Shown: positions 25,144 to 32,583 of the stretch, piece by piece
How positions within the stretch are numbered: the first letter of the stretch is position 1
Layout of the letters: the number at the start of each line of letters is the position of its first letter
From: Aestuariivita sp.
GTDB lineage: Bacteria; Pseudomonadota; Alphaproteobacteria; Rhodobacterales; Rhodobacteraceae
Direction of reading: 5' to 3'
Assembly (NCBI GenBank): GCA_018401465.1
Contig: JAGYKE010000004.1
Location: forward strand, 1,829,857 to 1,893,856
DNA: 64,000 bases
The notes under the pieces: model-generated
Seen by the model: only the letters and a program-made list of their open reading frames with translations
The model's database searches: none
Told to the model about the DNA's origin: nothing
Program-made: the position numbers and the translations under genes

Positions 25144-26865
25144 ATGCCCGTGCACAACAGCGAGATCGCGTCGATCTTCGACCATGTCGCCGACCTTCTG
25201 GAAATCCGCGACGCCAACCGGTTCCGCGTGCGCGCCTACCGCAACGCCGCCGACACGGTCCGCGACCAGAGCCGGTCTGTGGCGCGCATGGTGGAAGAGG
25301 GCGAAGACCTGTCGGAACTGCCCGATATCGGAGATGATCTGGCGGGCAAGATCGCCGACATCGTGCGCACCGGTCATCTGCCGCTTCTGGACGAGATTTC
25401 GCAGGACCTGCCCGAAGCCATCGTTCAGGCGACGCGCATTCCCGGCATCGGGCCGAAACGGGCGCGTGCGCTTTTCGAGGGCCTCGAGCTGTCCTCGCTC
25501 GACGATCTGGAAAAGGCGGCAGAGGCGGGCCGGATCAAGGACCTGAAGGGCTTCGGCGAAAAGACGCAGGCGAAGATCTGCGCGGAACTGGCCCGGGGCG
25601 ACATCACCGAACGCCGCTTCCGTCTGGACGAGGCCGAGGATTTCGCCGAACCGCTGATTGCCTATATCCGCAAAATCGACGGCGTCACGAAGGCCGAGAT
25701 CGCGGGCAGCTATCGGCGCCGGAAGGAGACGGTCGGCGATCTCGACATTCTGGCGGCGGGCGGGGATGGCGGCGCGATCATCGGACGGTTCGTCGCCTAT
25801 GACGAGGTGGACAAGGTCGTCTTGCAGGGAAAGACACGGTCGACGGTGACCCTGCGGTCGGGACTGAACGTGGACCTGCGCGTCATCCCCGAAGAAAGCT
25901 GGGGTGCGGCGCTGCATTACTTCACAGGGTCGAAGGCGCATAACATCGCCGGGCGGAAACGGGCGCAGGAGCGGGGGCTGAAACTCAACGAATACGGGAT
26001 TTTCGAAGGGAAAACCCGTATTGCGGGCGCGACCGAGGACGCGGTCTATGACAAGATCGGCCTGCCCTGGATCGACCCCGTCCTGCGCGAGGACCGGGGC
26101 GAGATCGAGGCGGCCGAGACGGGCGGGTTGCCCGATCTGGTCACGATCGACGACATAAGGGGCGATCTGCACACCCACACCACCGCGTCGGATGGCAGGT
26201 ACGGGCTTCGGGACATGGCCGAAGCGGCGATGGCGCGCGGTTACGAGTATCTCGCCATCACCGATCATTCCAAAAGCCAGACACAGGCCGGAGGGCTGAG
26301 CGCGGACGAACTCGGCGCCCAGATCGACGAGATCGCCGAACTGAACGACGGCTTCGACGGCTTCCGGCTGCTGGCCTCGTGCGAGGTCGATATCCTGGAA
26401 GACGGCGCGCTCGACTTTCCCGACGACCTGCTGGGCAGGCTCGACCTCGTGGTGGCCGCGGCGCACGCCCGGTTCGATCTGAGCGAGACGGCGCAGACCG
26501 ACCGCATCATCCGCGCCATGGACAACCCGGCGGTCAGCGTCATCGCGCATCCGACCGGCAGGCTTCTCGGGCAGCGCCGGGCCTATCCCCTCGACATGAA
26601 GCGCTTGATCGAGGCCGCGGTCGAGCGGGGCTGCGTGCTGGAGCTGAACGCCAATCCCAACCGGCTCGACCTTGGGGACCGGCAGTGCCGCATGGCCGCC
26701 GGGCAGGGCGTGAAGATCGCCATCTCGACCGATGCCCATTCCACCGGCGCATTGGGCCATATCCGCTACGGCGTGGATCAGGCCCGCCGCGGATGGCTGG
26801 AACGCGGCGACGTGGTCAACACGCTGGGCTTGCGGGGCCTGTCGGAGGCGTTGAGGCGGACATGA
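25144..26865 (+). CDS. polX: DNA polymerase/3'-5' exonuclease PolX
   Basis: This 573-residue family X DNA polymerase acts in gap filling and base-excision repair. The N-terminal helix-hairpin-helix region shows LPDIGDDLAGKIADIV and IPGIGPKRARALFEGL. The palm has AGSYRRRKETVGDLDIL with two catalytic aspartates (about residues 190-202) and a third in LNVDLRVI. The C-terminal PHP domain carries DLHTHTTASDGRYG, ITDHSKSQ, AAAHARF and ISTDAHS, the metal ligands of a 3'-5' exonuclease. Length equals that of Bacillus PolX. It may be cotranscribed with the small gene upstream. Confidence 0.94.
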   Translation: MPVHNSEIASIFDHVADLLEIRDANRFRVRAYRNAADTVRDQSRSVARMVEEGEDLSELPDIGDDLAGKIADIVRTGHLPLLDEISQDLPEAIVQATRIPGIGPKRARALFEGLELSSLDDLEKAAEAGRIKDLKGFGEKTQAKICAELARGDITERRFRLDEAEDFAEPLIAYIRKIDGVTKAEIAGSYRRRKETVGDLDILAAGGDGGAIIGRFVAYDEVDKVVLQGKTRSTVTLRSGLNVDLRVIPEESWGAALHYFTGSKAHNIAGRKRAQERGLKLNEYGIFEGKTRIAGATEDAVYDKIGLPWIDPVLREDRGEIEAAETGGLPDLVTIDDIRGDLHTHTTASDGRYGLRDMAEAAMARGYEYLAITDHSKSQTQAGGLSADELGAQIDEIAELNDGFDGFRLLASCEVDILEDGALDFPDDLLGRLDLVVAAAHARFDLSETAQTDRIIRAMDNPAVSVIAHPTGRLLGQRRAYPLDMKRLIEAAVERGCVLELNANPNRLDLGDRQCRMAAGQGVKIAISTDAHSTGALGHIRYGVDQARRGWLERGDVVNTLGLRGLSEALRRT

Positions 26866-26920
26866 CGGCGATCCTGCTCTGCCCCGGCTGCCTGCCGCCG
26901 GACCCCGGAAGGGGCCGGGC

Positions 26921-28681
26921 ATGACCCTTGAGATCGCGATCGTGCTGGGCCTGCTGGTCGTCGCCATGGGGCTTTTCGCGTCCGAGGCCTTCCCCATAGA
27001 CATCACCGCGCTGGGCCTCATCGCGGCACTGATCGGGACGGGCATCCTGTCGCCTGCCGAGGCCTTCGCGGGCTTCGGAAATGAGGTCATCATCATTCTT
27101 GCCGCGGTCATGATCATGGCAGGGGCGGTCGTGAAGGCGGGGGTGATGGAGTGGCTGGGGCAGGCCGTGGAGCGGATGGGCGGCGGGCAGGAGAGACAAT
27201 CCATCCTCGCGCTCCTGCTGGTTTCGGCGGGAAGCTCGGCACTTCTCAGCAATACCAACACCACGGCTATTCTCATGCCTGCCGCGATGGAGACCGCGCG
27301 ACGGGTGAAGGTGAGCGCGAGCCGAATCCTGATGCCGCTTGCCTTCGCGTCGATGCTGGGCGGGTCAAGCACGCTGATCGGGACGTCGGCCAACCTCGCT
27401 GGAAGCGGCATGGTGGCCCGGCTTGGGATGGAGCCCTTTTCGCTGTTCGAATTCGTCGGGATCGGCGCGATGGTCAGCATGGCGGGCCTTCTCTGGCTTG
27501 TCTTTCCGGGCAGCGGCCTCATCCCCGCGGGCCGGCCCGTGGACGAAGACAATGACGGCGAAGCGCGTGGCTTCATCGCCACGCTGTGCCTGCCAGAGGG
27601 GTCGGCCGCCCTGGGCAAGGCCCTGTCCGAGATCGATTTCGACGATCTCGACACCGATCTTCTGGCCGTCGTGCGCGATGGCAAACGGCTGAGCGCGCAT
27701 CATTCCCGCAAGCTGGTGGCGGGGGACGAATTGCTGGTACGGGCGACGCGCGACGGGATGCTGAAGCTGAAGAAATCAGCCGTCTTCACGCTGGAACCCG
27801 ATCTTCACTTTTCCGAACGCTACGGCGGGAAGATCGAGCCGGTCGTGGTCGAGGCCGTTGTCACCCCGCAATCGCGGTTCGTCGGACAGTCGCTTAGGCA
27901 GATCGGGTTCTTCGACCGCTATCGCGGCATCGTTCTGGCAGTCTACCGGCATGGGCGCAGCCGGGCGGCGCGGATCGAGAACCTGCAGTTGCGGGGCGGC
28001 GATCTGCTGCTTCTGCAGGGTCCGGAACAGGACATCGCCTCGATGCGCGGCAGCGCGGATCTGCAGGTGCTGAGCCGGATCGAGCGGGCCGTTCTCACCC
28101 GCGGCGAGGGGCTGAGCACGCTGGGCGCCATGACCGTGGCGATCGGGCTGAGCGCTTTGGGCCTTCTGCCCCTGTCGCTGGCGCTTCTTCTGGCGGTGAT
28201 CTTCGTGGTGGTTGCCGGAAACATCACCATGACCGAAGCCTACCGGTTCATCGAATGGCGGCTTCTGGTCCTCATCGCCGCCATGTCGGGGTTCGGGCTG
28301 GCGATGGAAGACAGCGGCGCGGCGGCGTATATGGCCGAGCATATTGTGCGGCTGAGCGCACCGTTCGGGCCCGTTGCGGCGCTGGTGGGGTTCAGCCTTC
28401 TCACGGTCTTGCTGACGCAGCCGATGTCGAACGCCGCGGCGGTGCTGACGGTGATCCCCGTCGCGGTCGCGGCGGCGGATGGGCTGGGCCTCGATCCGCG
28501 GATGCTGGCGATCCTCGTGACGCTGTCGGCGTCGTTGTCCTTCATCTCGCCGCTGGAACCCGCCTGCCTGCTGGTGTTCGACGCGGGCAAGTACACGTTC
28601 TTCGATTTCGTCCGCGCGGGCACGCCGCTCACGCTGATCTGCGTCGCCGTGCTGGTCGTGCTGGTCCCGGTCATCTGGTAG
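26921..28681 (+). CDS. SLC13/CitT-type permease with two RCK_C (TrkA_C) domains
   Basis: This 586-residue membrane protein has hydrophobic segments at both ends (about 1-195 and 395-586) flanking two cytoplasmic RCK_C domains (about 210-275 and 305-375; FVGQSLRQIGFFDRYRGIVL marks the second). The transport core shows NTNTTAILMPAAM and STLIGTSANLAGSG, Na+-site motifs of the DASS/SLC13 family. Members with this inserted double RCK_C transport sulfate or dicarboxylates; the ligand is not identifiable here. A GGAAGGGG ribosome binding site precedes the ATG. It is 55 bp downstream of polX. Confidence 0.85.
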   Translation: MTLEIAIVLGLLVVAMGLFASEAFPIDITALGLIAALIGTGILSPAEAFAGFGNEVIIILAAVMIMAGAVVKAGVMEWLGQAVERMGGGQERQSILALLLVSAGSSALLSNTNTTAILMPAAMETARRVKVSASRILMPLAFASMLGGSSTLIGTSANLAGSGMVARLGMEPFSLFEFVGIGAMVSMAGLLWLVFPGSGLIPAGRPVDEDNDGEARGFIATLCLPEGSAALGKALSEIDFDDLDTDLLAVVRDGKRLSAHHSRKLVAGDELLVRATRDGMLKLKKSAVFTLEPDLHFSERYGGKIEPVVVEAVVTPQSRFVGQSLRQIGFFDRYRGIVLAVYRHGRSRAARIENLQLRGGDLLLLQGPEQDIASMRGSADLQVLSRIERAVLTRGEGLSTLGAMTVAIGLSALGLLPLSLALLLAVIFVVVAGNITMTEAYRFIEWRLLVLIAAMSGFGLAMEDSGAAAYMAEHIVRLSAPFGPVAALVGFSLLTVLLTQPMSNAAAVLTVIPVAVAAADGLGLDPRMLAILVTLSASLSFISPLEPACLLVFDAGKYTFFDFVRAGTPLTLICVAVLVVLVPVIW

Positions 28682-28712
28682 CGGCCGCGGTCCACGGTAG
28701 CCCTTGCGGGCG

Positions 28713-28883
28713 TCAATACGTGTCTGCGGGTGCATCCCCGGGTGTCGGTGTCCGGTCGGTGTCGGCAAAGCCGACGACCGCGACCCAGCCGAGAACAGCG
28801 ATCGCGACCGCGGCGAGAATGCCCCAGATGACGGGCCAGTGGCGCTGTTTCTGCTTCCTGAGGTTGACATCGGGTGGTGTCAT
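28713..28883 (-). CDS. Small single-span membrane protein
   Basis: This 56-residue protein, MTPPDVNLRKQKQRHWPVI onward, has a basic N terminus, one transmembrane helix (about residues 17-38) and an acidic Thr/Pro-rich tail. A strong GGAAGGAGA ribosome binding site lies just upstream. It follows the pyridine nucleotide-disulfide oxidoreductase gene by 26 bp on the same strand and is probably in its operon. No family recognised. Confidence 0.7.
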   Translation of the reverse strand: MTPPDVNLRKQKQRHWPVIWGILAAVAIAVLGWVAVVGFADTDRTPTPGDAPADTY

Positions 28884-28909
28884 CGCGCGTCTCCTTCCGG
28901 TCCTTGGTG

Positions 28910-30373
28910 TCAGCGCCCGATGGGGGCGTGCTGGCGCTGCTGCGCCTCCTGCTCCACGGGGGCGTCCTTGCAGCGGATCGCGTCGAGGTCGTCCATCGCG
29001 ACTTCGCACTTGCGCAGCGCCGCGCGCAGGGCGCGCCGCAGCACTTCTTCGTGCGTCGGGTGGTAGGCGGGCATGCGCAGCAAGGTCACCAGATCGTCTC
29101 CCCGGCCCACGGCGCAGGCCAGAAGGTGGCCCAGATGTTCCGCCCCGGGTGCAAGGATCGCGCCGCCCAGAAGTTGGCCCGTCGCCTTTTCGGCGTAGAT
29201 GCGGATCGCGCCGCCCGGAGCCCGCTGCAAACGGGTGCGCCCGGCGCGGTCGAAGCTCGCCTCACCGACCGCGATCTTGTCTTCGCGCGCCTTGAGACTG
29301 TCCCATGTCGCTCCGGCCAGCGCGATCTGGGGGTCGCAGAACACCATGGCCAGCGGCGTCCGGCGGCGGAAGATCGCGTCTTCGTCGCGCGCGGCGAAAT
29401 AGCCCACGATGCGGCCTTCGTCGGACGCCTCGTGCAATAGGCCGGGGCCCGGGCCGCAATCGCCCGCGAAATAGATCCGCGTGCCGGGCAGGTTGAGCTG
29501 GCCGTCGGGCAGGTCCGGGCGGCCGTCGTCGCCGATCCCGATCCCGAGCGCGTCGAGGCCGATCCCGTCGAGGTTCGGCACCCGGCCCATCGCGGCCAGA
29601 ACGCAATCGACCGCGGTCTCGCCCCCGGCCCAGCGCATTGTGATCCCGCCCGGCCCGTTGTCGGCCGGTTCGGCCCGATCCCGCAGGATGGTCAATTCCT
29701 CCGAAAGGCTGTCGCGCAGGCGCGTTTGCAGATCGGGGTCGTCCAGCCCGCCGATGCCCGGTGACGGGTCGAACCCGGTCACCTCCAGCCCCAGACGCGC
29801 CAGCGCCTGCCCGAGTTCCAGCCCCACTGGCCCGAGCCCGATCACCGCGACGCGCCGCGGCAGGTCGTGGCGTTCGAACAGATCGTCCGAGGTCAGAAGC
29901 CGGTCGCCGAGCATGTCGCGCCAGCCTTCGGGGACAAGGGGGCGCGACCCGGTGGCGATGATGGTGGCGCGGGGGCGGAAGCGCACGCCCCCCGCCCGCA
30001 GGATGCCGCCGCGTTCGAACGCGGCCCGATGCGGCACCAGATGGGTATCGCGCCACCGCCGCATCCCCTCGACGACGTCGTCGACGAGGCCATCGCGCAG
30101 GCGCCGGGTTTCGGCCAGCACCTGCGCGATTTCGGCGCTGAGGGCGTCCCCGCCCGCAATCCCGAGCGCACCGAAGGCCAGCCTGCGGTGAAAGTCATGG
30201 GCCGACTGGATGAAGGCCTTCGACGGCATGCAGGCCGAGCGCGCGCAGGACGTGCCGTAAGGCCCCGGGTCGAAGACACGGTAGCTGTCGGTGACCTTCG
30301 CGACCTCGGCGCGCGCCGAAAGCCCGGCCGTGCCGGCGCCCAGAATGGCGACGTCAAGAGGTTCGGGCGTCAT
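28910..30373 (-). CDS. Dihydrolipoamide dehydrogenase-like pyridine nucleotide-disulfide oxidoreductase
   Basis: This 487-residue FAD flavoenzyme has LDVAILGAGTAGLSARAEV at the N terminus, a redox disulfide in GTSCARSACMPSKAF (Cys43 and Cys48), the NAD motif VAVIGLGPVGLELGQAL, TRIYFAGDCGPGPGLLHEA and a C-terminal dimer domain whose catalytic pair reads YHPTHEE. The usual GGTC-x4-C context is changed and it stands apart from any 2-oxoacid dehydrogenase genes, so a true Lpd role is doubtful; mercuric-reductase-like or other disulfide/quinone reductases are possible. It starts at 30373 with an ATGA overlap with the HPF gene. Confidence 0.82.
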   Translation of the reverse strand: MTPEPLDVAILGAGTAGLSARAEVAKVTDSYRVFDPGPYGTSCARSACMPSKAFIQSAHDFHRRLAFGALGIAGGDALSAEIAQVLAETRRLRDGLVDDVVEGMRRWRDTHLVPHRAAFERGGILRAGGVRFRPRATIIATGSRPLVPEGWRDMLGDRLLTSDDLFERHDLPRRVAVIGLGPVGLELGQALARLGLEVTGFDPSPGIGGLDDPDLQTRLRDSLSEELTILRDRAEPADNGPGGITMRWAGGETAVDCVLAAMGRVPNLDGIGLDALGIGIGDDGRPDLPDGQLNLPGTRIYFAGDCGPGPGLLHEASDEGRIVGYFAARDEDAIFRRRTPLAMVFCDPQIALAGATWDSLKAREDKIAVGEASFDRAGRTRLQRAPGGAIRIYAEKATGQLLGGAILAPGAEHLGHLLACAVGRGDDLVTLLRMPAYHPTHEEVLRRALRAALRKCEVAMDDLDAIRCKDAPVEQEAQQRQHAPIGR

Positions 30374-30963
30374 CGGCGGCTCGGCTTGGCTGCGGGCACG
30401 TATTCCAGCGCGCCGATCCGGCGCACGGTGCTGGCCTGCGGGCCGATGCCGCTTTCGCCGGTCTGGACCACCAGTTCGACGGTATCGCGCGGCTGCAGAT
30501 CGTCGAAGCTGCCGTCCACCACGCTGTTGCGGTGGAAGTAGATCAGGCGGTTGTCGGTCGCGATGATCTGGCCGTAATCCTTGTCGTGGTGGATTTCGGC
30601 CACCTTGCCTTGAAGCGGGCCTTCGTGGGTCTTCACGTTGCCATCGATCTGCTTTTTCCAACGGTTGAGCTGGATCGCCATCGCGGCGAAGGCGTCGCGC
30701 ACGGCGACGCGCAGATGTTCGTGCTTGGCCACGTCGTTCTGATCGCGCCGCACGACGAGTTCCTTTCCCGGCACCCGCACTTCGATCGTCACCTCGTAGA
30801 GGTTGCCGGTTTGCTGGCTCTTGTGCGGGGCGCGGATATGGACATGACAGCTCGTGATCGCGTCGAAGAATTGTTCGAGGTGGCTTGCCCTTTCGAGCAC
30901 GAGCGTCCGGATTTCGTCCGACGGGTCCACATGCTGAAAGGAAAGCTCGATCGGGGTCTGCAT
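30370..30963 (-). CDS. HPF/RaiA-type ribosome hibernation protein with cold-shock domain
   Basis: This 197-residue two-domain protein has residues about 1-110 in the ribosome hibernation promoting factor (S30AE) fold, with SFQHVDPSDEIRTLVLERAS at its start and HEHLRVAVRDAFAAMAIQL later. Residues about 120-190 form a cold-shock/OB domain, GKVAEIHHDKDYGQIIATD and LIYFHRNSVVDGSF. It probably silences ribosomes under stress. The ATG at 30963 is preferred; a GTG at 30999 would add 12 residues, neither has a strong ribosome binding site, and the nearby Crp/Fnr-type box (31027-31040) fits better with the shorter form. The oxidoreductase gene follows in overlap. Confidence 0.85.
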   Translation of the reverse strand: MQTPIELSFQHVDPSDEIRTLVLERASHLEQFFDAITSCHVHIRAPHKSQQTGNLYEVTIEVRVPGKELVVRRDQNDVAKHEHLRVAVRDAFAAMAIQLNRWKKQIDGNVKTHEGPLQGKVAEIHHDKDYGQIIATDNRLIYFHRNSVVDGSFDDLQPRDTVELVVQTGESGIGPQASTVRRIGALEYVPAAKPSRR

Positions 30964-31026
30964 CGGGGGGCCTGTGGGTTGCGCGAATGTCTCGTGCACT
31001 GTGCCCGGGTCGCGCCGGTGCCTGCC

Positions 31027-31067
31027 TTAGCAGAGGTTAAGTCGCGCCCGGGATTTGCGGGTAGGAT
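31027..31067 (+). promoter_or_regulatory. Crp/Fnr-type box with a matching -10 element
   Basis: TTAGC-AGAG-GTTAA (31027-31040) lies between the divergent HPF and attachment-protein genes. On the plus strand TAGGAT (31062-31067) is a good -10 sequence located so that the box centre falls at about -41 from the expected start, the standard class II activator position. It could serve both directions. Confidence 0.6.
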
Positions 31068-31162
31068 GCGAGGCGAGACCGAAGCGCGCTGCCGGACAGA
31101 TCCGCGACCGGCGCGGCAGGTGGGCGGCCTATCTGGGCAACCGGCAGGAAAGGAAGGACTTG

Positions 31163-31636
31163 ATGGATCTCGACAACGACACTTGGGTCGTCGTGGCCGA
31201 CGGCGAGAAATACCTGCTTTTGCGCAACCGGGGGGACCGGGAGCATCTGCATCTCGAGGTCGTTGATCACGGTGACAGTCCGAACCCCCCTGCGCGTGAC
31301 TTGTCGAGCGACCGCGCAGGGCGCAGGAATGATGCCGCGCGGGATATGCCGGGTGGGGTCACGGCCTGGGGCAAGAGCGCGATGGAGCAAACCGACTGGC
31401 ACCGCGTGGCCGAGGCGCGGCACGCAGACGAACTGGCCGGCAAGCTGGCGGACTGGGCAGCCTCGGGGCGGTTCCGGCAGCTTGTCGTCGTTGCCGACCC
31501 CCGGTCGCTGGGGACCCTGCGCCACGGCTATGACGGCGCGCTCAGATCGGTGATCGTGGCCGAGATTGCCAAGGATCTCACGAACCTGCCCCTTGCCGGG
31601 ATCGAGGCATCGATCCGCGCCTGGGAACCCGGCTGA
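31163..31636 (+). CDS. Host attachment protein family member
   Basis: This 157-residue protein resembles the family named after a gene needed for attachment to host cells (peptide-release-factor-like fold). It begins DNDTWVVVADGEKYLLLRNR, and has the central ADELAGKLADWAASGRFRQLVVVADPRSLGTLR region and TNLPLAGIEASI at the end, all typical. The molecular role is unknown; in many proteobacteria it sits with stress and anaerobiosis genes. The ATG at 31163 follows AAGGAAGGA. The promoter element at 31027-31067 precedes it. Confidence 0.8.
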   Translation: MDLDNDTWVVVADGEKYLLLRNRGDREHLHLEVVDHGDSPNPPARDLSSDRAGRRNDAARDMPGGVTAWGKSAMEQTDWHRVAEARHADELAGKLADWAASGRFRQLVVVADPRSLGTLRHGYDGALRSVIVAEIAKDLTNLPLAGIEASIRAWEPG

Positions 31637-31640
31637 CCCG

Positions 31641-32090
31641 TCACTCGGCGGTTTCGATATCGACGATCAGCTGCCGCATCAGGTCGATCTCGCGCCGTTG
31701 TGTCTCGATGATCTGATCGGCGAGATCGCGCACGCGCGGGTCGGTGATCTGCGCGCGTTCGCTGGTCAGGATGGCGATGGAATGGTGCGGGATCATCGCG
31801 CGCATCCAGGCCAGGTCGTCGACGGTTCTCTGCGACCGCAGCAGATAGACCGAGGCGCCGAAGACCAGCACGGCCCCAGCCAGGATCGCGATGTTCAGCG
31901 CGCGGATGCGATACATGCCCAGCATGTAGCCAAGCATGATGATCGCCATGCCCGCCCCCATTTAGAGCGCCATCCAGGCGCGGGTCTGGCTCCAGTAGAC
32001 GTGGTCGAAGCTCCAGGTGTTGAGATACATCATCACGTACATCGCGACGGTCGAGGTCGCGATCATCGCCGCGAAGCGCAGATAGGCCAT
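31641..32090 (-). pseudogene. DUF305 membrane protein gene interrupted by an in-frame TAA
   Basis: Reading from the ATG at 32090, the frame gives MAYLRFAAMIATSTVAMYV..., reaches WSQTRAWMAL, meets TAA at 31962-31964, and continues in the same frame as MGAGMAIIMLGYMLGMYRI... through the DUF305 core RAMIPHHSIAILTSERAQI to 31641. DUF305 proteins of this type have just this membrane N terminus, so one base change seems to have split an intact 149-codon gene. The downstream part could restart at the ATG right after the stop (31961; 106 residues, with a hydrophobic segment and the whole DUF305 core). Sequencing error, recent loss, or restart are all open. Confidence 0.75.
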
Positions 32091-32218
32091 GGTGTGTTTC
32101 CCGGTCTGGTGGAGGGGCGGGCCGGTGACGGCCCGCCTGTCGGGTTCATCCGTTGCAGTCGCCTAAATCGACCGATGGCGTGACCCCGCCCCGGTTTCAT
32201 GTCGGGTTTGCCTTCCGG

Positions 32219-32434
32219 TCAGAATGTGGACTGGCCGTCGAGTTCGAAGCTGATCTTGGCGTTCACGCCGTAACTGGTGATCTTGCCGTTCTCGACCTTG
32301 GCATTCATGTCCTTGATGTAGATGGACTTTATGTTGCGCACCGATTCCGAGGCCTGCGCGACCGCCGTCTGAACGGCCTCGTCGAATCCGTCGGGGGAGT
32401 TCGCAAGCACTTCGATGACCTTCATGGTCGACAT
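32219..32434 (-). CDS. Dodecin
   Basis: This 71-residue flavin-storage protein is of the dodecin family, which assembles into hollow dodecamers binding riboflavin, FMN or FAD. MKVIEVLANSPDGFDEAVQ, then a helix, then SIYIKDMNAKVENGKITSYG with the NAKISFEL end match the family over its full length. AAGGAGA precedes the ATG at 32434. The Crp/Fnr-type box at 32520-32533 lies 86 bp upstream. The role is probably to buffer free flavin during stress. The 128 bp between this gene and the DUF305 locus hold no gene. Confidence 0.93.
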   Translation of the reverse strand: MSTMKVIEVLANSPDGFDEAVQTAVAQASESVRNIKSIYIKDMNAKVENGKITSYGVNAKISFELDGQSTF

Positions 32435-32519
32435 GGATGTTCTCCTTGATCTGAATGATGCGTGGGGGGCGCATGCCCCGCAGCCCGGTCAAGTCTGGAG
32501 TGTCGTTCGGGTGGCCGCA

Positions 32520-32533
32520 TTTACTTCGGTTAA
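32520..32533. promoter_or_regulatory. Crp/Fnr-type box TTTAC-N4-GTTAA upstream of dodecin
   Basis: TTTACTTCGGTTAA, flanked by GCA and GGC, lies in the 149-bp gap between the cation ATPase 3' end and the dodecin start. It is almost the same as the site before the ATPase operon (39815). No convincing -10 was identified on the dodecin side. Confidence 0.5.
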
Positions 32534-32583
32534 GGCGGTGCCCGGGTTGGTGACGGGATGCGGTGTCTTGCCCCCTTGCCGGG

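Noticed and set aside
25111-27684. 857-codon open frame on the minus strand
   Set aside because: Antisense shadow of polX and the SLC13 permease; low-complexity Arg/Pro/Ser product.
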